NCBI GenBank assembly: GCA_000831005.1
Contig: CP007152.1
Span: 3,534,001 to 3,598,000 of the forward strand
Origin: Marinobacter salarius
GTDB taxonomy: Bacteria; Pseudomonadota; Gammaproteobacteria; Pseudomonadales; Oleiphilaceae
Reading direction: 5' to 3'
Length of the DNA stretch: 64,000 bases
In this document: positions 27,856-35,686 of the stretch, one piece after another
Layout: the number at the start of each line of letters is the position of its first letter
Position numbering within the stretch: the first letter of the stretch is position 1
The notes under the pieces: model-generated
Told to the model about the DNA's origin: nothing
What the model saw: the letters and a program-made list of their open reading frames with translations, nothing else
Database searches by the model: none
Made by a program: the position numbers and the translations under genes

Positions 27856-28559
27856 TCAGGTGTCCGGTAGCAGCCGACCAGGCACCCACCGCAGATAAAG
27901 CATCATTCCAAACAGTTCCACCAAAGACTGGACGACAATCACCACGACGGCCGTAGCCCAGGCCTCTGGTATTGAAAGTGCCAAAGGTAAAACCATGAAG
28001 GAGTTGCGTGTTCCAAGGCTGAAGATGACGGTTCGGCCGGTTTCCATCGGTAATCGAAAGACCAGGCGCAGAGCCTTTCCAACCAGAGCCGCAGCTAGCA
28101 GATAGGTCGGGAACAGAATCATCAAGGGCCAGATGAGTGGGCCGGCACTGTCGATCTGGCTGACCTGTGTCATCGTGATGATAAAAAGTACGACTGTAAG
28201 CAGAAGGACCGGCATCAGGCCCATGAAGCGAATGAACCGGTGGCTTTTCTGGAGTTTTCGGCCCATTTTTCAGTCAGAAATGCCAGAATAAGCGGGACAA
28301 CAATCAGCCCGACAAAGGCCGGCAGGAGGTGTCGCCCAAGCTCCAGATTTAAATCGAATTGACTGCCCACAAAAAGCCAGAGGTAGAGTGGCAGAAGAGC
28401 CAGTTGAGCAATCAACAGAACCGGCGTTGCCGCAATGGCTCGGGTGCTCTGGCACTCCTCCACCCTGTCGCCGAGGGAAGAGGTCTATCCGGCAATGAGG
28501 CCGGAAAAAACAGCGATGAGGTAGGCCCAGACCTGATGGCGTTCAATTACGTCTCGCAT
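27856..28559 (-). pseudogene. Decayed arsenite/bile-acid:Na+ symporter-family permease
   Basis: The reading begins at ATG 28559 with a typical N-terminus (MRDVIERHQVWAYLIAV) but hits a stop after 24 codons (28485-28487). Family sequence then resumes at TRAIAATPVLLIAQLALLPLY, which in intact arsenic-resistance permeases lies roughly 100 residues further on. About 100 codons, including several helices, are therefore missing. A further one-base loss near 28262 shifts the last third (RFMGLMPVLLLTVVLF, then FSLGTRNSFMVLPLALS). The large internal gap cannot be a simple read error, so this is a true remnant or a local assembly collapse. The intact family moves arsenite or organic anions across the inner membrane. 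Confidence 0.75.
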
Positions 28560-28634
28560 AAGGTGTTCGTAACCGTGTGGCATGTCGGCCATTCGCAGCC
28601 GATCTGCCACACGGCACCCTTTTCAGCAGCCCTG

Positions 28635-29543
28635 CTAGCCATGGCCATAAGTATGGGCATCTTTGTGACTGTGATCAGGGTGCTCAAACTCCAATGTTGA
28701 ATGAGTGATGCTGAATTCGTTTTCCAAAGTTCGTTTTATCCCGTCCTTGACTTTCTCAAGTTCATTCCAGGCACTTATCTCGACCACCACATGGGCGTCG
28801 AGGGAGGCATCATGCTCACCCATCTGCCAGAAATGTACGTGGTGAAGGTCGATAACGCCTTCTACGTTTGATACAGCCTCAATGACCGAATCTGTGTCAA
28901 TATCCACAGGACTTCCCAGCATGAGTGTTCGGATGGTTCCGCCGATTTCCGTCAGGCCCAGGTAGAGAATGTAGCTGGCGATACCAATTGTGATTGCGGG
29001 ATCAACCCAGCGCATGTCGTACAGGAGAATCAGGGCACCGCCTACAACGACTGCGATTGATGCAAACGCATCAGACAAGTTGTGTAAAAACAACGCACGA
29101 ATATTAACGCTGCCCTTCTGCATAGAGTAGGTCAGCAGCGCGGTCAGCGCGTCCACCACCAGTGCGACAATGCCAAGCCAGATTACCCACCATCCCTTGA
29201 TTTCCGTCGGCTCAATGAATCGCATGGTACCTTCGTAGATCAGGTAGAGGCCTATCATGATCAGGGTGGTGTAGTTTATGAGTGCCGCAACGATCTCAAT
29301 TCTCCCATAGCCAAAGGTCATCTTTGAGTCGGCCGGGCGGCGTGCAATTTTCCGGGCAGCAAAAGCGATAACCAGCGATGCCATGTCTGAAAAGTTATGT
29401 ATAGCGTCGGCGATCAACGCCAGGCTACCGGCGAAGATCCCGCCCGCGATCTGGGCGACAGTCAGGATGCCATTCGCCCAGATGGCTACTGCAACTCGCT
29501 TGTCCTTGGTATCCGGTGACATGTGAGCATGCTCGTGGCCCAT
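28635..29543 (-). CDS. CzcD-type CDF cation efflux transporter
   Basis: Cation diffusion facilitator for Zn/Cd/Co efflux. Start at 29543 (MGHEHAHMSPD) with an AAGGAG site; 302 residues. Six helices carry the metal-site HxxxD pairs in ALIADAIHNFSDM (helix 2) and FLHNLSDAFAS (helix 5); the C-terminal domain has LHHVHFWQMGEHDASLDAHVVV (landmarks HHVHFW and LDAHVVV). A His-rich tail (HPDHSHKDAHTYGHG) follows. It lies 25 bases behind the lspA remnant, an arrangement known from CadR/PbrR-controlled lead, cadmium and zinc loci. It is distinct from the DmeF-type pump at 22.9 kb. Confidence 0.9.
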   Translation of the reverse strand: MGHEHAHMSPDTKDKRVAVAIWANGILTVAQIAGGIFAGSLALIADAIHNFSDMASLVIAFAARKIARRPADSKMTFGYGRIEIVAALINYTTLIMIGLYLIYEGTMRFIEPTEIKGWWVIWLGIVALVVDALTALLTYSMQKGSVNIRALFLHNLSDAFASIAVVVGGALILLYDMRWVDPAITIGIASYILYLGLTEIGGTIRTLMLGSPVDIDTDSVIEAVSNVEGVIDLHHVHFWQMGEHDASLDAHVVVEISAWNELEKVKDGIKRTLENEFSITHSTLEFEHPDHSHKDAHTYGHG

Positions 29544-29568
29544 TATTTTCTCCTTGTTCGGTAGTTGT

Positions 29569-29716
29569 TCATTTCGTGTTGTTTCCGGCACTTTTTTCGG
29601 CCCTGAAGCCCGTGACAAAAATCATGGTCACACCCAGGACTATGAAGACGTCGGCAAGATTGAACGCCGGCCAGTGCCAGCCCCCGCCATCGGCAAAGAG
29701 ACTGAAGCCGCGGCCC
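29569..29716 (-). pseudogene. lspA: C-terminal remnant of signal peptidase II (LspA/PbrC-like)
   Basis: Minus-strand frame ending at 29569 translates to FADGGGWHWPAFNLADVFIV and then a last helix (LGVTMIFVTGF). WHWPAFNLAD is the catalytic-Asp signature of LspA. The N-terminal two-thirds of the enzyme, including the first catalytic Asp, is absent. The remnant sits just upstream of the CzcD-type gene and just downstream of a MerR-type promoter, matching the pbrC/lspA position in lead and cadmium operons. It cannot be functional as seen. Confidence 0.7.
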
Positions 29717-29730
29717 TATTTCAAAGATGC

Positions 29731-29752
29731 ACCCTGTTAAAAAATAGGGTGA
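29731..29752. repeat. Short inverted repeat
   Basis: CACCCT and AGGGTG flank a ten-base AT-rich centre (GTTAAAAAAT). It lies exactly where lspA coding sequence is lost, so it may mark a rearrangement endpoint; it could equally be a weak hairpin. Confidence 0.4.
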
Positions 29753-29818
29753 TTTGCCACACTATTCATTCCGGTCGATACTCATATTCACGTTTCTGGT
29801 GCTCGTTCGAATAACGCT

Positions 29819-29849
29819 ATTTAAAACTCTGTAGTAACTATAGAGTCAA
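29819..29849 (-). promoter_or_regulatory. MerR/CadR/PbrR-type operator-promoter
   Basis: Read on the minus strand: TTGACT (-35, at 29849-29844), then TTAAAT (-10, near 29824-29819), with a 19-base spacer, the overlong spacing typical of MerR-activated promoters. The spacer region contains a near-perfect dyad, ACTCTATAG-TTA-CTACAGAGT on the minus strand (29826-29846), close to the known CadR/PbrR operator. It points into the lspA remnant and CzcD-type gene. No MerR-family gene is present next to it. Confidence 0.75.
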
Positions 29850-30167
29850 TGTTTAGCCTATGCTTGGATATGGGCCCCTTAACCAGCGCACGTTCAAGTG
29901 TCACCACTTGACCCTGTATTAGCTGCTGGGCCGAAGCTTTCGGTATCAATTGGCCGCCGGGATCTTTATCGGGCAACGGCAATTCCTGCGGCGATTACTT
30001 GTGAGTCTCTTGTGAAAGATTCTGGCACACCTCCGGGCTTTGGATATCTGGGTGAGTGGGCCAGCCAGGATCAGAGATTCCTCAGTAAGCTCCGCGAGGA
30101 CGGATTCTGGGATCAGAAGTACTGTACGGGCCTGGCGGAACGGGGGCTCCGGTGCAGATATTCGGTT
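29850..30167. other. Gene-poor stretch where a MerR-type regulator would be expected
   Basis: No convincing gene on either strand. An open frame exists on the plus strand from 29898, but its translation has no recognisable domain and runs into the 3' end of the kinase. At 29908-29931 the plus strand has TTGACCCTGTATTAGCTGCTGGG, given as a degenerate version of a CadR-type operator with the left half TTGACCCTGTA intact. Confidence 0.4.
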
Positions 30168-31519
30168 TTAGCTGATCGTACTCGAAGCCCTGGGGACGTC
30201 GACTGTCACGCAAAGTCCGTGTTCTTTGGCGCGTGAGAAATGGAGGCTTCCACCATAACGTTCCACAATTTCCCGAACAATCGCCAGCCCAAGGCCATGG
30301 CCGGGCGTTTGCTCATCCAGCCGCAATCCCCGTTGACCCAGCTTGCCGATTTCAGTCTCAATGACGCCTGGCCCATCGTCTGAAACGCCGATCTGCAGAT
30401 TTCCGGAGTGTTGAACGAGTGACAGTTCCACGCATCGTTCTGACCATTTGCCTGCGTTGTCCAGGAGATTGCCCATGATTTCATTCAGGTCGTGTTCCTC
30501 AATCGGCCAGCGAGCGTCCTCCGGCAGGGAGCTCGACAGTTCAAAAGACTTTTCCGGGTATAGCCGCCCCAGCATCCAGAGTAGGTCCCGCGCCTGTTTC
30601 AGCGGGTAAGCGCTTTTTCCAACTTGCGGCCCTGCAAAGCGACTTCGGCGCATCTCGGCTTCAAGCTGTTTGTCGATGTCATTGAGTCTCGCGGTCATTT
30701 GAAGGCGGAGATCGTTGGAGAGCGGACGACTGGTGTCCTCAAGAATCTGCCGGACGGCGCAATGGGTGTTTTCACGCTGTGAGAGAGGTTTGCCAGCGCA
30801 TCCCTTGAGCGTTCCAGGCGTTGATCCAGCGAGTCGAGCAACTGGTTGAGCTGCTGGACCAGCGGTCGAAACTCCTCAGGCGCCTGAACATGAATCCGCG
30901 AGACCTTGCCATCCTGAAGTCGCTTAAGCGTGGCTCTTAGCTCGACAACGGGGCGCATGGACAGATTGATACCGAACCAGATTACAACGACCAAAAGCAG
31001 AATCAGCAGAATAGAGACGATGGCTGTCCACGCGTGCAATTCTGCCTGGCTGCGTTTCAGGGCGCCTAGATCCTCGGACACGATTACTATAATAGGGGTG
31101 TCGCCCACCAGGAACGACTTTCGATACGCGAGAATGTCCTTTGGCCCATCGACGGTATCCGCATCCTGCACACGACGGGTTCCATCTTCTGCTGATTCAA
31201 TTAAGGACGTTAACACCGGCGCCCAGGAATCCGGGGAAATAACGGTTGAAGAAGGAGAATGTATGGCAAAGGCGTGGTGAAACACCTCCTGAAAGTAGTC
31301 GCCGGTCTGGAGATCATCCAATTGACCGCCAGAGTCGCGAATCTGGTGTTCCAGAAAGGCGACCTCATCCTTAAGTCGTGTCGCAACGAATTCCCGGGAC
31401 ATCCGGTCCAGTAACAAGCCGTGAACCAGCCATGCAAGCCCCATTAACGCAATGCCGGCAGGCAGTAGTAATAAAAGCAAAGTTCCTTTGACGGATTTGG
31501 GCTTGCTAAACAGTGTCAT
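30168..31519 (-). CDS. Sensor histidine kinase (CopS/PhoQ-like, one frameshift)
   Basis: Membrane kinase of about 450 residues. Two membrane helices (LLLLLLPAGIALMGLAWLV near residue 12 and a second near residue 175) flank a periplasmic sensor domain of about 140 residues. A HAMP-like segment leads to the HisKA box LANLSHSVKTPIA, after which the frame breaks near 30760. The rest of HisKA and the ATPase domain lie one frame over: N box (GNLLDNAGKW), G1 (DDGPGVIETE) and G2 (GHGLGLAIVREIV). One missing base joins them. It overlaps the regulator gene by 14 bases. Divergence from cupredoxin-copAB suggests copper sensing. Confidence 0.85.
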
Positions 31520-32171
31520 TGAACAGATACCCCTGGCCGCGACGGGTAGAAATGGTGTCGTTGCCTACCAGTTTTCGCAATCTGCGGATGTAGGCTTCGA
31601 TTACGTTCTCATTCGGGGTGTCGTTCAGGTTGTATAGCTGGTCCATTAACTGCTCTTTTGAAAATACATGACCGGGACGGCTCATCAGACAGCGCAGCAG
31701 GCGGAATTCCGTACCCGTGAGGCTGTATTCTTTGCCATCGTCGGATTTCAGGCTCTGGCGATTCTCATCCAGTTCGTAGCGTCCGGCTTTTACCACGGAA
31801 TGAATGCGCCCTTCGCTTCGACGCACAATGGCGTTAAGCCGGGCGATCAACTCCTCAGTCTGGAAAGGTTTTGCCAGGTAATCGTCTGCTCCCGCTTTCA
31901 GTCCTTCTACTTTGTCGTGCCAGTCGCCCCTTGCCGTAAGGATTAGCACCGGAAAGCCGATCTGGTGTTTTCTCCACGTCCTTAAAACGTTCAACCCATT
32001 GCCGTCTGGCAGACCAAGATCAAGAACAACCGCGCGATAATCTTCCTGCTCGCCCAGAATCGCGGCTTCTCTGGCCGTATGGGTTGTATCAACGCTGAAT
32101 CCCGCCTTTTCAAGCTGACGACCTAAACCGTCTGCCAGCAATCGGTCGTCTTCAACGAGTAGTAATCGCAT
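31506..32171 (-). CDS. OmpR-family response regulator (CopR-like)
   Basis: A 221-residue regulator starting at 32171 (MRLLLVEDDRLLADGLG). The receiver has the DD acidic pocket, phospho-acceptor Asp in AVVLDLGLPDGNG and Lys in YLAKPFQTEEL. The winged helix has LTGTEFRLLRCLMSRPGHVFS (landmarks TGTEFRLL and RPGHVFSKEQL) and NVIEAYIRRLRKL. It precedes and overlaps its kinase and diverges from the cupredoxin-copA-copB genes across a perfect inverted repeat, so it most likely activates those genes in response to copper. Other close relatives of this subfamily answer to Fe or Mg, so the copper assignment rests on context. Confidence 0.9.
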   Translation of the reverse strand: MRLLLVEDDRLLADGLGRQLEKAGFSVDTTHTAREAAILGEQEDYRAVVLDLGLPDGNGLNVLRTWRKHQIGFPVLILTARGDWHDKVEGLKAGADDYLAKPFQTEELIARLNAIVRRSEGRIHSVVKAGRYELDENRQSLKSDDGKEYSLTGTEFRLLRCLMSRPGHVFSKEQLMDQLYNLNDTPNENVIEAYIRRLRKLVGNDTISTRRGQGYLFNDTV

Positions 32172-32218
32172 CGCGGTGCCCTTTCTCTGAGTCAAGAGTG
32201 TATCGAGTGTCGCCGATC

Positions 32219-32276
32219 AACCTGAATTCATCCTGAACGACAAAATAGTTGGATATTTTCAGTAAGAATTCAGGTT
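32219..32276. promoter_or_regulatory. Divergent control region with perfect 11-bp inverted repeat
   Basis: AACCTGAATTC at 32219-32229 and its exact complement GAATTCAGGTT at 32266-32276 are separated by 36 bases of AT-rich sequence, in the gap between the OmpR-type regulator (minus) and the cupredoxin gene (plus). Each arm would place a regulator dimer near one of the two divergent promoters. A partial extra copy (ATCCTGAAC) follows the left arm. Confidence 0.55.
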
Positions 32277-32372
32277 AGTGCGCGATGGTGTTCTTCCTAT
32301 TTTGGCATTGCTCTATGTTCAGGGCTAACCAGCGCCGGCTTTGCCGGTCAGTATGACAAAGGAGAAGACAAG

Positions 32373-32900
32373 ATGAACGCATCCAAGTTGATTGTTGCAG
32401 CCGCCGCCATGTCGATGTCGGCAGTGACCCTCGCCGGTGGTGCTCATGGCGGTGGCCATGGCGCCAGCAGCGGCGAACTGGGTAAAGCCTCCGAAGCCAG
32501 TCGCACTATCACGGTGGAAATGTACGATAATTACTACGAGCCGGAAGAAATCACTGTTGAGCCCGGCGAAACCGTGCGCTTTGTGGTGAAGAACGAAGGT
32601 AGTCTCGTTCACGAGTTCAATATTGGCACCCCCTCCATGCACGAAGGCCATCAGAAAGAAATGATGATGATGGTCGAGCATGGTGTGATTCAGGGCGGCA
32701 AGCTCAACCAGGACATGATGAGCATGGACATGGGCAATGGTAAGACCATGAAGCATGATGACCCCAACAGCGTGTTGCTTGAGCCCGGGCAGAGCAAGGA
32801 AGTTGTGTGGAAGTTTACGGAAAAAGGTGACATTGAGTTTGCCTGTAACGTGCCAGGCCATTACGAGTCAGGAATGTACGGTGACGTAAATTTCGAATAA
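32373..32900 (+). CDS. Periplasmic cupredoxin-domain copper protein
   Basis: A 175-residue secreted protein with a signal peptide (AAAAMSMSAVTLA) followed by a Gly/His-rich segment (GGAHGGGHGAS). The cupredoxin fold has TITVEMYDNYYEPEEITVEPGETVRFVVKNEGSLVHEFNI (landmarks PEEITVEPGETV and LVHEFNI, His near 82). The C-terminal copper loop FACNVPGHYESGM supplies Cys, His and Met, so the type-1 copper ligand set appears complete. A Met/His-rich insertion (EMMMMVEHGV, QDMMSMDMGNGKTM) lies between, suited to Cu(I). It is the first gene of the copper operon, with an AAGGAG site. It likely binds or shuttles periplasmic copper. Confidence 0.88.
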   Translation: MNASKLIVAAAAMSMSAVTLAGGAHGGGHGASSGELGKASEASRTITVEMYDNYYEPEEITVEPGETVRFVVKNEGSLVHEFNIGTPSMHEGHQKEMMMMVEHGVIQGGKLNQDMMSMDMGNGKTMKHDDPNSVLLEPGQSKEVVWKFTEKGDIEFACNVPGHYESGMYGDVNFE

Positions 32901-32987
32901 TACAGTGCGCTGAGTACCGAACGAATGCAGGGGCTGGTGATGGCTTCCCAGCCCAGCTCCAACGAAATGCAGTTTGGAGCAAAACAG

Positions 32988-34811
32988 ATGAAAACACGCT
33001 TTTTGACAGGATTTTTGAGCCTGCTGATGCCAGCCATGGTTTTGGCCGGTGAGTACGACCTTACGGTCGACCGGGTAAAAATTGATACCGGCGATTTCGT
33101 GAAGGAAGGTATTGGATACAACGGCGCATCTCCGGGACCGGTGATGCGCTTCAAGGAAGGCGAAAACGTCAGGATCAACGTGACCAACAATCTGGATGAG
33201 ATGACGTCCATTCACTGGCACGGTCTGATCCTTCCTTTCGATCAGGACGGAGTACCAGGTATCAGTTTCCCGGGCATCAAGCCGGGTGAAACCTTTACTT
33301 ACGAATTTCCCATCCAGCAAGCGGGCACCTACTGGTTCCACAGCCACTCTGGTTTTCAGGAGCCGGATGGCGCCTACGGTTCCATCGTTATCGAACCCGA
33401 GGGGCGTGAACCGTTCCGTTACGACCGCGAATACGTCGTCCAATTGACCGACAAACACCCGCATTCCGGTGATCGCATCATGCGCAACCTGAAAATGATG
33501 ACTGATTATTACAACCGCGATCAGCAGACCGTGGGCGAGTTTTTCTCGGATGTGTCCGAGAACGGTTTTATGAACACAGTTCGGGATCGCATGGCCTGGG
33601 GTGGCATGCGCATGATGAAAGCAGACGTCGAAGACGTGCATGGCTTTACGGGCCTGATCAATGGCAAAGGGCCGGACCAGAACTGGACCGGACTCTTTGA
33701 GCCGGGTGAGCGGATCCGGCTGCGATTCATCAACTCCTCTGCGATGACCTACTTCGACATCCGGATTCCCGGTCTGGATATGACGGTTGTCCAGGCTGAC
33801 GGCAACAATGTTCAGCCGGTCAGTGTGGACGAGTTCCGGATCGGTGTAGCGGAAACCTACGATGTGATCGTGCGCCCGAAAGATGAGCAGGCTTATACCA
33901 TTTTTGCTGAATCCATGGGACGGTCAGGCTATGCAAGGGCTACGCTGGCCCCCGAAATGGGTATGGAAGGGTCCGTGCCACCAATGCGTGAACCAGCGCG
34001 CCTGACCATGGCTGATATGGGGGGCATGCCTGGCATGGACCATGGCAGCATGGCAGGCATGGATCACGGAAACATGGATATGGGTGACTCGGGTGACATG
34101 TCCGGGATGGATCATTCCTCGATGGAGGGGATGGACCACTCCAACATGGACAGCATGGATCATTCCAATATGGAAGGTATGGATCATTCCAGCATGAAAG
34201 ATATGGATCATTCGGGCATGTCTGGCATGTCCGGCATGTCTGGCATGGACCATGGTTCCATGGCGATGGGGAAAGAAGAAGCAAACGATCCTTTCTACGC
34301 CAAGGGCAGTGGCCTCATGCCCAAAGCTGCTAATGGCGGTAAATTCCTGTCTTACGCTGACCTCAAGGCTCAGGATCCTTTGTATGAAGACCGCGAACCG
34401 ACCCGGGAGATCGAGCTTCGCCTGACCGGCAATATGGAGCGTTACACCTGGAGCATTAATGGCGTCAAGTATGAAGACGCCGATCCGATTCGTCTCAAAT
34501 ACGGTGAGCGGGTCCGCTTCAAATTTGTCAACGAAACCATGATGACTCACCCCATGCACCTGCACGGTATGTGGTCCATCCTTGATGTTGGCGCAGGCCA
34601 GTGGAACCCGATCAAGCACACCGTTAGCGTGAACCCGGGCACTACGGTGTACATGGAAACCGAGGTTGATGAGCCAGGCCAGTGGGCGTTCCACTGTCAC
34701 CTGTCCTACCACGCGGCCGCTGGTATGTTCCGTAAGGTGATTGTTGAAGGTGGGCCAGAGTCGCCGCAGGCCAAAACAGACGTGATTGCTGAAGATGGAG
34801 GTGAGGCATGA
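32988..34811 (+). CDS. copA: CopA/PcoA-type multicopper oxidase
   Basis: Periplasmic copper-resistance oxidase, which oxidises Cu(I) and sequesters copper. Start at 32988 (MKTRFLTGFLSLL), with the signal peptide ending MVLA. Copper-site motifs are in order: HWHG near residue 76, HSHSG near 118, HPMHLHG near 521 and HCHLSYH...M near 569, so the type 1 and trinuclear ligands are present. Between residues about 350 and 430 is a Met/His/Asp/Gly repeat block. No twin-Arg is visible in the signal, so Sec export is suggested, unusual for a family that often uses Tat. Overlaps copB by four bases. Confidence 0.94.
   Translation: MKTRFLTGFLSLLMPAMVLAGEYDLTVDRVKIDTGDFVKEGIGYNGASPGPVMRFKEGENVRINVTNNLDEMTSIHWHGLILPFDQDGVPGISFPGIKPGETFTYEFPIQQAGTYWFHSHSGFQEPDGAYGSIVIEPEGREPFRYDREYVVQLTDKHPHSGDRIMRNLKMMTDYYNRDQQTVGEFFSDVSENGFMNTVRDRMAWGGMRMMKADVEDVHGFTGLINGKGPDQNWTGLFEPGERIRLRFINSSAMTYFDIRIPGLDMTVVQADGNNVQPVSVDEFRIGVAETYDVIVRPKDEQAYTIFAESMGRSGYARATLAPEMGMEGSVPPMREPARLTMADMGGMPGMDHGSMAGMDHGNMDMGDSGDMSGMDHSSMEGMDHSNMDSMDHSNMEGMDHSSMKDMDHSGMSGMSGMSGMDHGSMAMGKEEANDPFYAKGSGLMPKAANGGKFLSYADLKAQDPLYEDREPTREIELRLTGNMERYTWSINGVKYEDADPIRLKYGERVRFKFVNETMMTHPMHLHGMWSILDVGAGQWNPIKHTVSVNPGTTVYMETEVDEPGQWAFHCHLSYHAAAGMFRKVIVEGGPESPQAKTDVIAEDGGEA
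34030..34270 (+). repeat. Met-Asp-His-rich repeat block in copA
   Basis: About a dozen imperfect copies of a 15-base unit encoding variants of Gly-Met-Asp-His-Ser (for example MDHSSMEG, MDHSNMDS, MDHSGM). Such methionine-rich arrays bind Cu(I). The end has three near-identical copies of a Ser-Gly-Met triplet. Confidence 0.9.
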
Positions 34812-35557
34812 GCTGTATTCGATCACTTGTCGCGGTCAGTTTCCTTGCCTCTGCTGGTTTCTCAACGGCGGTGACAGCTCAGGAAATGATCTCCGACACC
34901 ACTGCTCGCAAGCAGCCGCTCAAAACCTGGGGTGTTCAGTTCGAGGAGTTTGAATACCGCTACAGCGACGATAACGAGGAACTGGGCGTCTGGAACGCGG
35001 ATGCTTTTTATGGCACCGACGAGTTTAAAGTCCGCTTGCTCACAACCGGGGAGTACGAGATCGAGGAGCAGGCCTACGAAACACTGGAAAACCAGTTGGT
35101 CGGCCAGATCCCCATCTCCAGGTTTTTCGACGCCAAAGCGGGTGTGCGTTTCGATACGCCCGAAGGGCCGGACCGTACGTATGCCGTTCTCGGTGTCGCC
35201 GGGCTGGCACCCCAATGGTTTGAGATCGATGCAAATCTGTATGTGAGCAATGAAGGTGAGACGTCCGCTGAGCTGGATGCGGAGTATGAATTATTACTCA
35301 CCAATTATTGGATCCTCGGGGCGACACTGGATGCGACGGTCGCATTCAGTGAGGATCGTGAAATTGGCGTTGGTAAAGGGCTGGTTTCCACGGAAACCGG
35401 CCTCAGGGTGCGTTATGATCTGGTTGACCGGGCATTCTCGCCATACTTGGGCGTGGTGCATGAGCGTAAGTATGGTGATACGGCGGACTTTGCGCAGGCA
35501 GACGGCGGTGGTAGAGAAGACTGGTTTGCCGTGATTGGTGCTCGTATCGTGTTCTGA
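34808..35557 (+). CDS. copB: CopB-type outer-membrane copper resistance protein
   Basis: A 249-residue protein with a signal peptide (SFLASAGFSTAVTA-QEM) and a beta-barrel-type mature region with alternating amphipathic strands (FEYRYSDDNEELGVWNADAFYG, landmarks EYRYSDD and WNADAFYG), ending in a terminal Phe (ARIVF), as expected for BAM-inserted proteins. The family sits in the outer membrane and works with CopA. It lacks the Met-rich N-terminal extension found in some homologues, so it is a short version. It is translationally coupled to copA (ATGA overlap), and a strong terminator follows. Confidence 0.92.
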   Translation: MSCIRSLVAVSFLASAGFSTAVTAQEMISDTTARKQPLKTWGVQFEEFEYRYSDDNEELGVWNADAFYGTDEFKVRLLTTGEYEIEEQAYETLENQLVGQIPISRFFDAKAGVRFDTPEGPDRTYAVLGVAGLAPQWFEIDANLYVSNEGETSAELDAEYELLLTNYWILGATLDATVAFSEDREIGVGKGLVSTETGLRVRYDLVDRAFSPYLGVVHERKYGDTADFAQADGGGREDWFAVIGARIVF

Positions 35558-35571
35558 CCGTGGTGTCTTGG

Positions 35572-35598
35572 GCCAGGGTCTTCCCCTGGCTTTTTTTT
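35572..35598 (+). terminator. Intrinsic terminator after copB
   Basis: GCCAGGG-TCTTC-CCCTGGC forms a 7-base-pair stem followed by a run of eight T, the end of the cupredoxin-copA-copB transcript. Confidence 0.9.
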
Positions 35599-35686
35599 CA
35601 GGATTTGATGTAGGTCAAATGTTCGAAATGCTCCGTCAGATTTCGGTGGCATGTCAGGTTTTTGAATAAGAGTATCAGGAGAGCGA

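Noticed and set aside
29898..30236. A 112-codon plus-strand frame after the MerR-type operator
   Set aside because: No domain, no ribosome site, and it overlaps the 3' end of the kinase; also does not resemble a MerR regulator.
32868..33641. A 257-codon minus-strand frame opposite copA
   Set aside because: It is antisense to a clear multicopper oxidase, with composition explained by codon bias.
33924..34826. A 300-codon minus-strand frame rich in His and Ala
   Set aside because: It mirrors the Met/His repeat block of copA on the other strand.
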